Assembly: GCA_003993805.1 (NCBI GenBank) | Contig: RSEF01000002.1 | Span: 10,525,309 to 10,589,308 of the forward strand | Source of the DNA: Himantopus leucocephalus | Taxonomy: Eukaryota; Chordata; Aves; Charadriiformes; Recurvirostridae | Direction of reading: 5' to 3' | Length of the DNA stretch: 64,000 bases | Shown here: positions 34,800 to 46,975 of the stretch, one piece after another | Numbering within the stretch: the first letter of the stretch is position 1 | How the letters are laid out: every line of letters starts with the position of its first letter | Program-made: the position numbers and the translations under genes | Notes under the pieces: generated by a model | Database searches by the model: none | What the model was told of the DNA's origin: nothing | What the model saw: only the letters and a program-made list of their open reading frames with translations

Positions 34800-35460
34800 T
34801 CACAGTGGCCAAGACAACGGTTTTATGCTACACCCAAAAGTCACAGCTGAGAAAGGACACTGCGAGGGGCACCCACCACAGGTGCTCCAGGAGCGTCTGT
34901 AAAATCCAGCAGCGTGCAGCCGGGATGTCGGGCACAGGCAGCCCTGCAGATAACTGGGAGGCATACAGGGGAAATGCAGCAGGGGAAAGGCAGGTTCCCC
35001 TCCCTAGTCTCGGGGGCTGGGACGGTCGGTACCAGACGCCAGTGGGTCCAGACCCTGGGTGCACCAACAGACTCTGCAAAAACTCATCTCCCCGCTGAGG
35101 GTTCGACTGGTGGTGCTCCAGGCCAGCTTGGATGCAGTGCAGCTGCAGCCTGGGAGCGGGCTGCTTGTCTTTGTGATGCTGCAGCTACATCTGAGCCTGG
35201 CCACGTGCCCTGCTGGCCCTGACCTGCTGATTTGAATTTTGGCTGGACTGTGGACCTATCTCATCCTACAGACACGTCTGGATACCTGGCAGGACCTGCC
35301 TACCATGCCTGGACCAGCTCTACTCACCTTGCTCTGCCCTGCCTTGCCAGCCCCGTTGGCTCCCTGGCTCCTGGGTGACCTTCCTGTGCTGAGAAGACCC
35401 ACTTTGGATCCTCCCCAACATATCCCCTTTAACAGGATCCCACAGCCGCCCTCTGCTTAA
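34800..35460. other. GC-rich patch, CpG-enriched at 34880-35170; origin unknown
   Basis: The GC and CpG content is well above that of the flanks, with roughly a dozen CpGs between about 34890 and 35170. The 3' half (35220-35460) is C-rich with repeated CTGGAC/CCTGGC/CCTTGC words and could be part of a retroviral LTR or another GC-rich repeat, but I cannot match it to a family. Overlapping open frames of 66-102 codons on both strands are expected in such composition. A small CpG-type promoter is the main alternative. Confidence 0.3.
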
Positions 35461-38400
35461 AACACGGGATGCACCACTTCAGGGTGGACTCAGAAATTAT
35501 ACAACAAGGTATAAAAATAGCTTCTGTACCGCAAAAGTGCATTTCTAGATTTCCCAAGCACCTAGCAATTCAAACAGCCCTTTACATAAATGCCACATGG
35601 TAGCGTGACATAAAACCATTTACATTTGTTTCCTGCCTTCAAAACTACCTCAGAGGCTTTAGAAATTCACCGGCCTACTTCACATTCAAAGAAAACAATC
35701 CCATAGGTTTAAACGCTGTATTTAAACTGAACGTTTTGCTTTATTTCCCCTTTCAAAAGAAACAATAGGTGTCAGAGGAAGGAGCATGCCAATGTGACAT
35801 TGCAAAACCTCCTCTTGCCTGCATTTCAAGGACAACTAGAAACAGCTTGGTCCCTCGCTGACCGCAATGCTCAAAGGCTGAAGAGAACAATCACAGCCCT
35901 GAAAGCAGACCAAACAGTTGAACAACAAAGAACCCAGAAAGTATAAAATCAAACTCTTTTTCATAATGGTCACATGCGAATCGGAAGTCTTTGATACTCA
36001 TAGTGATGCTTAAATTCATTTAAGCATTTTGGCCATTACATTTCAAGTTCCCTGAGTGGGAAATACTTAAAAAGTGTTCAACGTCACCTCAGAGTCCCTG
36101 AAATCCTTCCATCTCGCTAGACTCACTGTCCACCTCATTGCAGTGTTGCAATGAATTTAGGATGAGGGGGCTCAGTATCACCGTGAGTATCATAGATAAA
36201 GCTGCTCGTTTTAAACTGAACTAAGTTCAGGACATGTTATTGTATTTTCCCTTGAGTCAACATTGCCTAAAATAAAAGTAGAAATAGCAATACAGAACTA
36301 GTATGGTCTTGCATTAGCTACTGTATCCTTCAGATGCTCCAGGGCAGACTTTTCTTGTTCTTTAGATCTTTTAATCTGCAAAGGTGCTATTATTTAGCAG
36401 ACTGATAGTCCTGCAAACAAGCTACTCATCCAAAAAAATGCAATTACTTACATAAGAGATAATTAATGATCCTTATAATTTTGCCCACAGCCCTTTCTGA
36501 AATTAGAGCCTGTGGACCAGTTGTCATGTAAACATCTACCAGGAGGCACTCCTTCCCATTAAGTACTACCATTAAAAAAAAGGAAAAAAAGAAGACTAGA
36601 GAAGAACAAAGGGACACAGAATGAAGTGACTTCCCAAGGATAGCTGCAGATCACAGGCCTCCTGCAACCCAAACCTTCATCTTTACTGCACCCTTTCTTC
36701 GTACCCTATGTAAATACACATTCTGGGTTTTGAGCAGTTCTTTCATTCTAACATCATTACTGGTAACTGTTGAGAAGCCCAAAGCACAATCTGTTCCTAC
36801 TGAACTTTCCTTAATTGTCACTAGATGTAGTCTTAACAGATTGCCTGAAAGTGTCACTAAAAATGAGAGAGAGGACTGCAGTTCAGTGAGGTTCATTTTC
36901 AATTTTATCTGGGCTCTGATAAAGGATCTGAGAAAGCCAGAAAGGTTCATTCTTTCTTGTTTTTACACTTTTTAATTAAGCATGACTTGAAAAGCAACTT
37001 GCACCAACCATTTCAGTTCCTCATTCACTTATTCTTCAGGTTGAACTGAACTTGCAAGAGAGGTGGTAGAAAGTTTGGGGCACAGCAGAAAGCCACTTGC
37101 CACTTACCAGGGCAATTTAAGGCCGAGCAGAAGTTTCCCCTCTCTCCAAAAGCCCTCCAAGCCTCACAATGAAAAGTCTGAGAGGCAGCTGTTATGCAGT
37201 GCACTGAGAAGTGGGACGGCACTGCCCGCTTGCTTGTAAAAGGGGAAAAAAACAGGTGAGGAAACAGGGTTTCTGAGGAGGAGCAGAACTGTGACTAATG
37301 GAGGCTAAGAGATCCAAAAGTGTTGAGTCGTGCTGTGGAGTCAGTAATTCTCAATCATCTGCAGACATTTTTACAGCTAGAAAAATAGAACCTAAACAGG
37401 TTAAACTACCCACTGCGACAAAAGGAAGCACTGCTTGAAACACAGATAGCTCATTTACTCTCTTATACGTGGTACTTTCACTGGAGTCTAATCAGTATTT
37501 AATACCCTACCAAACAGGGCAGGAATAATGCTTTTCTGTCTCATATCCCCAGGCAGAGTTGTGATTAGCGACGTTTTCAGGTTGCTGTCACATTCGTTTC
37601 ATTAACATGAAGTCGCATTGCATCTCTCATTTGGAAGTGCCGTTTCTAGCCGCAAGGGCTGTGAAGAAAACCCAAAATGTGTGAGCTAAGCAAAAGCACT
37701 GAATTCCTCCTCAACGTATAGATGGCTGTGAAACAACAGAGGAGCAGGGGGAAGAGCAGTATCTGTTCTCGTCTCCTCAACAGATTCTCAGCCATGAACT
37801 TTAAATAAACCCTGAACTGGGACAATCGCTTCATTAACTGTTTCCCTTTTGATGATTTTTACATGAAAACAGCAAGTATAATTATCATACAGTACCTAAA
37901 TCCCTCCCAGGCAATTTTTGGACCAAACGCCCTACTTTATTTTGCGTTAAAACTTGCCACTTCCACTATGACAACCTCCACAAGTCTATAATGAACTGCA
38001 TATACATTCCCACGCAATGCTAAAACCAAAAAAGGTAGAGGGCATGACACAGCATTGAGGGTGGGACTGGGCTTGCAGACCAATGCCCAAGTGTGGCCAC
38101 GTGAGCCACATCTCTGAGTTCCCACTACAGACCATGGAGATCCAGTCGATGCAGCTAATGGAGTTTTGGGCACAGTTCAATTGATGAGACATAGATTTCT
38201 GTCTAAGGGGGATCTGAATTCTTCTGACTCCACTAACGTAATCAACAACCTCCACTATCACAGGAACTTAGCAGGCTGGCCCACATTTAGATGTCTAACG
38301 TGTAGATCCCACCCTTTGGGGTTGTTTCAGTTGCCTAAACAGAGGTGATGGTGCCATCCAAAAAAACAGGTACCAGCAAAACTCCAGCTGTCTCCTGTGA

Positions 38401-39587
38401 AGGGCTTGTTTTTCTGAAGGTGGCCTTTTCTATTCACTTACACTGTTTACACTGTGCGCTAGTATCAAACTCATCTGTTTGCTATTTAATTTAATTAAAA
38501 AAAAAATACCTTTTTCAACATTCTTAGAACTGTAGCCAAATGTTCTCCACTGGGTGGAGTAAACGCCAAACTTCTGCCCTGAAATTTTCAGTCTAGCTTC
38601 TCTGTGAAGCACATGTCAATTCCAGGGGAGGTCAATGGCAGGATTCACTGACTGAGGCACCAAAAAAGGTATTATTTTGTGTTGCACCGTTTTTGCATTT
38701 GTATGCTGAGTTGTACTGCTTGCCTTTTGTGTGTCAGCTGCGTTGTTTTCTTTGTATGAGTTCTAGAATAATTATTTTTTATAGAAAACGCTTTGTAAGT
38801 GAATCCCAGACTATCATCTGAAACATGGAAGTGGTCTGACTGTGTGCTACACAGTTCACCGTAATATCTGTAAATCTGTCAGATTAAGGTTTGTTGATAG
38901 GGATCTGTTAGAGAGGTGTGGTTTGTCAGTGATTCCGTGACTTTGGAAACTCTTTCTTAATCATTATAAAAAAGCAAACTAAATAAAATTCTTTGCCATG
39001 TTTGCACAGCAACTGTGGAAGAGAACTGAGTTTTCTTAAAGATCTGGGTTTCTATAAAGATTACATCAAGAAAGAGTAAAGTAATATGGTAATCTCAATG
39101 GTCAAAAAAAATCATAGAATAAAAGCTAACTGATTGTGCTCCTAGAAAAAGACAGGTTCATCAAAAGACCTATTGAAAGACTGTTGGGAATAGTATCTAC
39201 CCACAGAACAGTGAGTTTATTCTGAGTTTAGTTGTTTTAACTGGATTCTCTAGGTAATGCTCTGGTCAGATGTGGTTGTTCTTGAAACACCTGTAGATAA
39301 AACACATTTTATCTGGTTGAAATGACATTGCTGCTCTCTGTCTCTCTGCTTTGTCTGCAGATGTGCCCAAGAAATGTCACTACATCATTTGCAATGATAA
39401 ACAGTCACATAAACTCCAGTGTCCTGAAGCTTATCCTTTACAATAGTATATGCAGTCATTAAAGACTCCTGAAAGAAACAGCATAGTCAGTGCCTATGTT
39501 TTTGAAAAATAGGCATCTTTTATTGGGTATCTCATTGCTTTAATTGAGCTTGTTACTTCTGAAAAAGCTGACCTTCAGTATCTCCCA
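35461..39587. other. No gene seen across about 4.1 kb
   Basis: Frames at 36651-36950 (minus, 99 codons), 37937-38261 (minus, 78 and 91 codons) and others overlap antisense frames and show no domain. No repeats recognised. Confidence 0.5.
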
Positions 39588-39986
39588 TCAGACCTCAGAA
39601 TCAGAGGTTACTTTAAAAGCCACTTTTTTTTGGCTTGCCACAGAACAAATGACTCTGCCTTCGTTTGTTGGCTTGATGAAGGTGTTGCGATCAAGTACAC
39701 CAATGAATGGAAAGATATATCTCATTCTCCTAATAACACAGGGAGAAAAAGTAAACTCCTGGAAAAACTGAAAGAAAATGTAAATTTCCCAGCTAATGGG
39801 TTGATTGACGTTTACAGTCTTACTATCAGTGGCTGCTGTCTGTACATTATTTTCTTCTCCTGAGCAGTGCCTTATTTCTTCTGTGGGACTTCCAGGATGA
39901 GAAGCTACCACCTGGGTGGAAGCAGGCAGCAAACTCGTACCGTTAGCAACTAGCAGGGTCCAGATTAACTTCAGTGTGTCCTGCAT
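39588..39986 (-). CDS. Unidentified 132-codon open frame with signal-peptide-like start (doubtful)
   Basis: The ATG has an A at -3. The frame opens with MQDTLKLIWTLLVANG, where one Lys precedes a short hydrophobic core, followed by a Ser/Thr/Glu-rich segment, which resembles a secretory signal peptide and mature N-terminus. From about residue 67 the composition changes to an aromatic-rich stretch (EIYIFFQFFQEF), as would happen if a coding first exon ended there and intron followed, but no clear donor is visible at that point. A 77-codon plus-strand frame overlaps it. I do not recognise a family. Chance is the most likely explanation; a small secreted protein or a first exon is possible. Confidence 0.15.
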   Translation of the reverse strand: MQDTLKLIWTLLVANGTSLLPASTQVVASHPGSPTEEIRHCSGEENNVQTAATDSKTVNVNQPISWEIYIFFQFFQEFTFSPCVIRRMRYIFPFIGVLDRNTFIKPTNEGRVICSVASQKKVAFKVTSDSEV

Positions 39987-41530
39987 TATTCTATTGCATT
40001 AGGAATATGGAAGATGTTGGTATCTCATAAATCCATATCTGTATAAAGGAATCTCATATAAACATACTCCACCTCTAGCAATGCAAAGAGTATAGCTCGT
40101 TTTTAGATTTGTTTCAGAGTTATTGCTTTGAAAAAGAAACTAGAGGAAAATGCTACAGGAGTCAATAAAATAAAAAAAAAATCAGAACATAGGCATCACT
40201 GTGACAGTAGCACTTCCCTATATCCCAAAAAACAAGCCCATCAAGAGCCCATCAAGAAGAAAGGCATCACTTGAAAGCAGATAAAAGTATGATAAATAGA
40301 TTTTACTTTCTCAGAAATTTTTATGCTTAGTAAAGTGCCAGAACTGTCACCAAAATACTTCATAAAACTATTATTTCCATTCGGTTTAATTATATGCCTA
40401 ACATAATTGAGAAAAGTCACTGCCTAGTTCCAGATGGTATGTGAAATGTATTGGCTTTTATATTAGAAAGAGTGATTGTTAAACTATAATGACTTTCAAT
40501 GAACCTCTCAGATATGTAAAATACTTTTAAAATAATATTGTTAGTAACGTCGGTGCTTCTTCTGTAAAGAAAATCCAATTCACATTAGAAAAGAATAAAG
40601 CCAAGGGCCTACCAGCCCAAAAACAACTGAATCAAAATACAGTAAATACAAATAAAAAGGTTAATAGGAGATTATTTTTCCCCTACGGGTTCAATTGAGT
40701 TGGCAAATCCTTAGAATGATCAACTGAAATAACAGCTACTTCCCTCCAACCTGGGCACTCATGAACGGTGATTTCAAAAGCCCCTTTTGGCCTTCAAGAT
40801 GCCCGTGGACAGGCAGGCTGGCTGAGGACCAGCGGCTGGGACACAACTAGGACAAGCTGATTCCCTCACCTTCAACCACAAGGAAACGTTCTCTGACCTG
40901 CCAAACTATGTGCTGCAATGATGTTTAGTTAGGACCACGTGGGAAACTGTCGAAAGCGAAGACTGAGTATTTCACATCTGTAAAATGCCTGACACGCTCT
41001 GGGGAGCTATAAAATAACATTGAAATTGCTGCAAGGAGAGTATGTTTCTTCGTTTCCATTCTTCTCCGTGAACAGGGAGTTGTAGTGTTACTAATACGAT
41101 GCTGTCCTTGATCTCCTGGCAATGCCACTTGTTCTGCTGAACCTTTTCTGGGGTGAGGAGCAAAGTGTCTTTTAATAATAGTACACTCCTAAAGAGGAAC
41201 AGGCTGGAGGAGGTGACCAGACTCACTAGTGACGGCAGAGATAATGATCTGGAATATCAGAGGTGGAAATGACTCTATAGCTGACGAAGGCAGGTCTTAC
41301 ATGATTCAGAGCTTCAAATGGGGAAAAACTTCAGCTCTCTCCACCTCCTTAACCCTGACGTGATTCAGAAGCTCTTCCCAGAGCCACAGCTTCCCTGTAG
41401 CTCCCTAAATTTGGCACCTGACACAGACAGGGCAAATGCCCAGAGCCATGTGTGGTTACAGCGGGGTTGAAACAAGGCTAAAAATCCCACTGCTCCTCCG
41501 GGAAACCTGTGCCTGGTTATTAGGGACTGT
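39987..41530. other. No gene seen
   Basis: Unique sequence. Minus frames at 40925-41128 and 40972-41226 (67 and 84 codons) overlap each other and have no recognisable features. Confidence 0.5.
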
Positions 41531-41545
41531 CACCAGATGGCGGTG
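41531..41545 (+). promoter_or_regulatory. CTCF-like core motif
   Basis: CACCAGATGGCGGTG resembles the vertebrate CTCF core (CCACNAGRKGGC-type) with the key CCAG and GGCG positions present. It has no repeat context. Single-motif matches are common by chance, so occupancy is inference. Confidence 0.25.
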
Positions 41546-42800
41546 GGACACTAAGGGTTGGATTCAACTCGCAAATTAAAGTACCTAAAATTAAGGACCT
41601 GCATTAGCCTGAAAATCATCTTTAGTTCTCTAGGCATGACTGACTGCATTGGCTAGATCTGCATAGGATGTAATGAGAGTTTAGACAGTCATGCTGACAC
41701 TGATATTTAGGTGTCATAATCTGTGAATTTAAGCCACTTCCAGCACTTTATAACTCAACCAAACGGGCTGACATGCACATGGCATGCAGTGGCTGTTCAG
41801 AGCAGGCAGCCAGGAAGGCTGCAACGACCAGAGAACTACCCTATTTCCCAATTCTTGTTAATATTCTGTAAGAAAATAGAAAAGAGGCCTGTTTAAAATA
41901 CCTCTATATAAAATGACAGTATATTTTTTGTCCACCCCCATCATCACATGGAAAGGATACATGATCATATTTAGTTTAATTAGAAAGCAGAATTACCTAC
42001 CTAGCGTTGCTTTTTCTAAAACATTCGCACTTAGACGACAGCAAAAGAGCTATACTGCATCTGTATTTTTCTTCCTTGGTTTCACTCTTCCCAGCACGTT
42101 TTAAAATCCCTGTCCTTACTCTACTGGAAGTCATTGGGGTGAATACAGGGATATCAGGAGAAAGTTTAATGACCTCTGCACGCAGCAATTCAGAAGGGAT
42201 AGTCCTTTCTGACCTTAACATCTATAAATGCGATTATATTCATACTGAATCATATGGTCAGCTACAGCATGGGGAAGCTAAAAGTTGACATACTGTTTGG
42301 GACTTATAAAACCAGTTGACTTTGAGGTTACTTCTCTTATATGTAATTGGATCTAAGGTGTTTCCTCTTATCTTCAAAAAAACGTCCGTTTACCTCCAGG
42401 ACAATCTACATCGCAAGCTGCAAAATGGATTTGATGCTTACGTACCATTTTTGATGGAAAATCTCCTGTCCCGCTTTTCAGACATTCTTACAGAAATGTA
42501 AAAGAATATTCAGAGAATGCCTTAAGTCAACAGGATTAAGGACTGTCAAGTACATGGCTTAGAAGGTATAAGTCCTATCTACGTGCTAAGGATTTTACTG
42601 TACTTTCATGAGAATATTTGCAGTGGCAGTCAGGGATGTCTCTAGGGTTTAGCTTTTTTTTCTCTTTAATGATAGTTAGGGAGGTAAAACAACTGCCAGT
42701 TGGGATAAGAAACTGAACCCCTGCCTCCCCAGCTCTCTACTGTCAGTTTGACTGAATTCATTGCATAACCTTTAATCTGACATCCTTTACACTTAACACC
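41546..42800. other. No gene seen
   Basis: Overlapping plus- and minus-strand frames of 61-93 codons near 41913-42501 have no recognisable domain. No repeats recognised. Confidence 0.5.
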
Positions 42801-43007
42801 ATGTTATTTTACTAACCCTTTAATTAGGTGTATACAAGTGCTGATGATTTGAACAGCATGACCATGCATCATGCTGCTCCCTGGGGAAGCCACCACAGAG
42901 CANATGTTATTTTACTAACCCTTTAATTATTGGTGTATACAAGTGCTGATGATTTGAACAGCGTGACCATGCATCATGCTGCTCCCTGGGGAAGCCACCA
43001 CAGAGCA
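42801..43007. repeat. About 102-bp direct duplication flanking a single N
   Basis: Copies at 42801-42902 (102 bp) and 42904-43007 (104 bp) differ by a 2-bp insertion and one visible substitution. They are separated only by the N at 42903. The arrangement matches the other three single-N sites and is best read as an unmerged contig overlap between alleles. Confidence 0.88.
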
Positions 43008-43667
43008 GGGAGATCTGTGACTTGGAGAGGCTGGAAGGAAAGATGGGAAGGTGAAGCAGGGAAGGAACCTGACTTCTGGGGACAGATGAACCAAAGGAGG
43101 CAGCACATATAAGGAGAGCAGAAGAGTGTGGCAGGCACAGAGGAACACTAAGCACTCAGAAAACTGGGCAGTGTTGGAGAAACAGGCAAAAAATAGGGAA
43201 AGATAGAGGAGATGATACAGAAAGAAGAGCAACAAGCTGATAAACCAAAAGCCTGACAGTCACGATCCTGGCTTTAATGAATCATACCGTGTTGGGCGTG
43301 GTACAAACATACAAAGCAAATGATGTCCCTGTCCCAATGAAATGACAATCTGCATTTAATTCAGACACACATACATGAGTATGGGAAGTACCTTCTACAG
43401 TTTGGTACTCTACAGCCCACTAAGAGTGAGTAGGGAACTAGGACTCTCAGTGGTGTCTGCTGGAAAGAGATGTATTAGACTAATCTTGGAACACCTCAAC
43501 AGCTAAAAAGAAAAATAGAGAGAAAAATTAAAGAGAAAACATGGAGCTCAGAAAAAAAAAAATCCACTAAAACATTTCCAATATTAGGGTTTTTTTTTTC
43601 AAAAAAGATATTTTATATGTATTTTTTCTCTGAAAAATTAACATTTTAGAAAAATCATACTGAAAGT
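43008..43667. other. No gene seen; purine-rich low complexity near 43500-43560
   Basis: Minus-strand frames of 82 and 102 codons (42907-43155, 42927-43235) cross the duplicated segment and are not reliable. The stretch at 43500-43560 is nearly all A and G. Confidence 0.5.
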
Positions 43668-43747
43668 TCTCTTTTTTCCCCCTCTTTTCCCTAATCTTCC
43701 CTTGTTTCTTCTGTCTTCCCTTTTTCCTCTCTTTCCTTTTTTTTCCA
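43668..43747. repeat. 80-bp polypyrimidine tract
   Basis: Nearly uninterrupted C/T on the plus strand, ending in TTTTTTTTCCAG, an ideal splice-acceptor shape. The downstream sequence has no matching donor or recognisable coding. Long homopurine-homopyrimidine tracts can adopt triplex structures; that is general knowledge, not shown here. Confidence 0.7.
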
Positions 43748-46700
43748 GTACATCTGAAAGAAAGGAAAAAGGCACAAGCCCACCCTTCTTTTCTCACCTC
43801 TAGGGAGATGACAGCAGAGAGAAAGGAAAGAAGACAGGAACAGCAGAACAAAAATTCTGTGGAACATTTTGAAAAGGCATAAAACTTTATGGCCAAATCA
43901 AGTAAAACAGATGGGAAAGGAAAGGAAAGAGAGGAAATTTCTTCTCTGCAACAAAATGCAAGTCGCTTCCTTTATATGTTTCCAACCTGTATGAACTATT
44001 ATTCTCTTGGAGACAAAAATAAGGCTTAATTTATTAATAAAAGACAGCAACTTTCAAAATCAAAAGTCCAAATCTCTGCTGAATGTTGCATACATGTGAA
44101 AGAAGCTGGGGGAAGGCAGAGCTAACAAGGTCTTCTGGCCTGCCAGTGCTTATGTCCAAATCAAAGAAAACACAGAAAGCCACCAGGAGAAATTCAAGGT
44201 CTCAGAGTCCAACTTTCCAGGGAAGGGACCATCTGTCCGCTCTGTGTTTGTACAGAACCAAGCCCAGTGGGGTCTTTGTTAAAAAACTTAAGAAAAAAAT
44301 AATATTGACTTTAAACAATGACATTGACTACTTTATTAAGTTAGCATGCCCATGGACTAATGGTTCTGGCAGCCAAGATTTTCCTGTTCTAGAAACATCT
44401 GCATTTAACCAAAGGACATGCCATTTACCGGGACTTTAATGCTCTAAAATAATACGACGCAAAGCACAATGGTGTTATTGTCTTTTCTAATTCTAATTAA
44501 ACTGCCAGTGCTGAAGTACCTTGCTTGACCATGAACAAATTGCAGATTTCATCCTTCTTAGCTGTTACGCCCAGAGATGGAGAGAACTACAAGAAAATCA
44601 TCAAAGAAACAAGATCTGACATCTATGAACCGCAGAAGAAAAACTAAAGGGTTGTATAGTCTGAGATGCCTTTATCCAGCTGCCAGCTTCTTTGATGAGC
44701 TCGCTCACAGCTTTTACACAGAACTGGGACTGAAGGTTTTGTTTCTTAAACATCCCCTTCACTAAAGATAGACTTTCTCAGTGCAGTTCAAACAGGCAGC
44801 ACCCACTTGCGCCCTGTGGTGTAAGGGATATGCTCAGCAGCAAAGGAAGAAAGAAGGAAGGAAAAATCTCACACTGCCCCAATCTGAATTTTAGACCCAT
44901 GGCTCTTCTTTAGCATGCAACTTCCAGAAATGCTGTAATATTTATCTCATTCTCCTCCCATAGAGACAGATGCTGACCATCACTTACCACATTTAAAGAC
45001 ATTAAAAATGACGGGCACTATATTAGAGTTGGAATAGAATTAAAATCTCCAAATAAGGGAGAGTTCATCCTTCTGTTGTAAATGGTTAACTTTGATGTTG
45101 TTTTGAATATGATCAAGTATCTTCAGGGCTTTGGAAGTCACGATGTGGAAAATGTATTGACCAACAATGTAACGTGGATTATAAACATCTCAACAGCAGA
45201 CACAAGGGTGAATCTGTCTCACCACAATTCTTGGAATAGACAGTATAATTATGTTGAAAGATACAGAGTGCTCTCATGAAACTTACTTTTTAAAATGGAT
45301 TTACAGTTTTAAGGACAAACAAGTCTAACAGAAAGGGCCAAATAATTCAACTGGAGTAAATCCAGTCCGGTAGACAAGTCAACTTAAGACAACTGAACTT
45401 TGCCCATGCAGTGCAAAGGGTGTACGGCAGAGCTCTGGATGTCATGCTGCAAGACAGCAGAGCTACCTAGGTAAAGCAGATACAAGTGTTGAAAAGTCTA
45501 GTATTCAGCAAATCTGTCAGAAGACCAGGTATGGAGCAAGAGGAGTCAGATCCTCCTCTGAGCAGCTGTACAGGGCCAGCCCAGGTTCCTCTGGCACACA
45601 CAGAAAAAAGCACTCCACGCCTCAAATGAGCTGTCTGCACAGGGCAAAATCAGGTGTTCATTTTTTGCTTCCAAGGCACGCTTGTTCTTCCTCTTCAGGC
45701 ATTCCAGTCATGCTGTTAGAGGAAATCTGGTAAGTCAGACTTTCTTCCAGTGGGACCAAAGGTTTGTGCATCCTGGTTTCACATTCTTTGCACTTTTTAA
45801 AGTTGAAGTAGACAAAATAATAAGCCATCAGCAATGGCAGGCTTAAAATGGAGAATCATCATGCTCTCAATGTAATTATTTCATCAGACAGAGGGAGGCT
45901 AACTGAACTGATAGGTGTGTAGTGCATGAAGATGAGCCTATCACACAGTGTTTTGATCACATTTTACCCACATAAGTGCCGGCTGTATGAGTTTTAGAAG
46001 ATTTTCTGAATGCCTGCTTCTCTGAAGTGGAGCCTGCTGTGGTTTGTTGTGGTTTTCCCAGTTATTTTCTTCTTCCAGAAGGAATTCTTTATTCTTGCCG
46101 GAATGAGACTAAACTAAGATTTTTATGAAAAATCCTTCCTCATCATTAAGCTATGAGGCATGACATATGGATCTCCAAATTAAGTACCTGCCATAATCTG
46201 TGTTTTTAGTTACTTTTGATTTTTTATTGAGCTCATACTCTGAATGCAAACACCAAAAGTCAGATCCATGCATTTGTTATTAGTGCTGCAACCACTTCTG
46301 TATCTTGACCACTAAGTGTTACACAAAAATGGTCTAATGGTTTAAATGGTCCTCTACAACAAGCCTGAGAAACCTTAAATGACAAAAGAGATTACAAACA
46401 GCAAAACAGAAATCCCTCCCTATTTTAGAGGAGACAAAAACTACTCATCTTGTCCAAAGCACAATAAGAATTTCACGTTGGAAGTAAGGACTTCCAGGTC
46501 TGAACCAAGAAAACACTTTTCCTCCTTTTCCATTTCTTAAGCTTTCTCCACTTTGCTTCTACTGAAAGATATGAGGTATGACACTCACACCTGAGTAGAA
46601 ATAAATACATCACCGTGACCAAAGTGCTTCCAATTTGATGGGTGTATTTTTCTGACTAGTTGCAGATGGGGAAAAACGCCAACGCCTGCATTTATTTTGA

Positions 46701-46946
46701 TCAATAGCACTGAAAAACCTTATAAAATCCTTCTTTAATCTGAGCATGCCCTTGAATGAAGAAAATATAATAAAAGAGCAATCACTTTCTTCTGTGAAGA
46801 ATCCATGAAAGAAGGTTCTTTATTACTTGTTCAACCAAAGGAGATTGCGACCGCTACCTCTGAGTCCGTTTTGGATACTTCAGACCACATGTGTGCTAAT
46901 GTGTCAAGCAGACTTTGCCTTTCTGTCAGGCTCAAAAGGTTTATTT
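43748..46946. other. No gene seen across about 3.2 kb
   Basis: The 118-codon plus frame at 44083-44439 starts with a Lys/Ser/Arg-rich segment but has no recognisable family. No repeats or paired splice sites stood out. Confidence 0.5.
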
Positions 46947-46975
46947 TAATAATAATAATAATAATAATAATAATA
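46947..46975. repeat. (TAA)n microsatellite, about 10 units
   Basis: Perfect TAA/AAT triplets, probably polymorphic. It produces a poly-isoleucine end on the plus-strand frame 46805-46987, which is otherwise meaningless. Confidence 0.95.

Noticed and set aside
35098..35110. GGGTTCGACTGG, reminiscent of a tRNA T-loop
   Set aside because: There is no acceptor stem, D-loop or anticodon arm at the right spacing, so it is not a tRNA gene.
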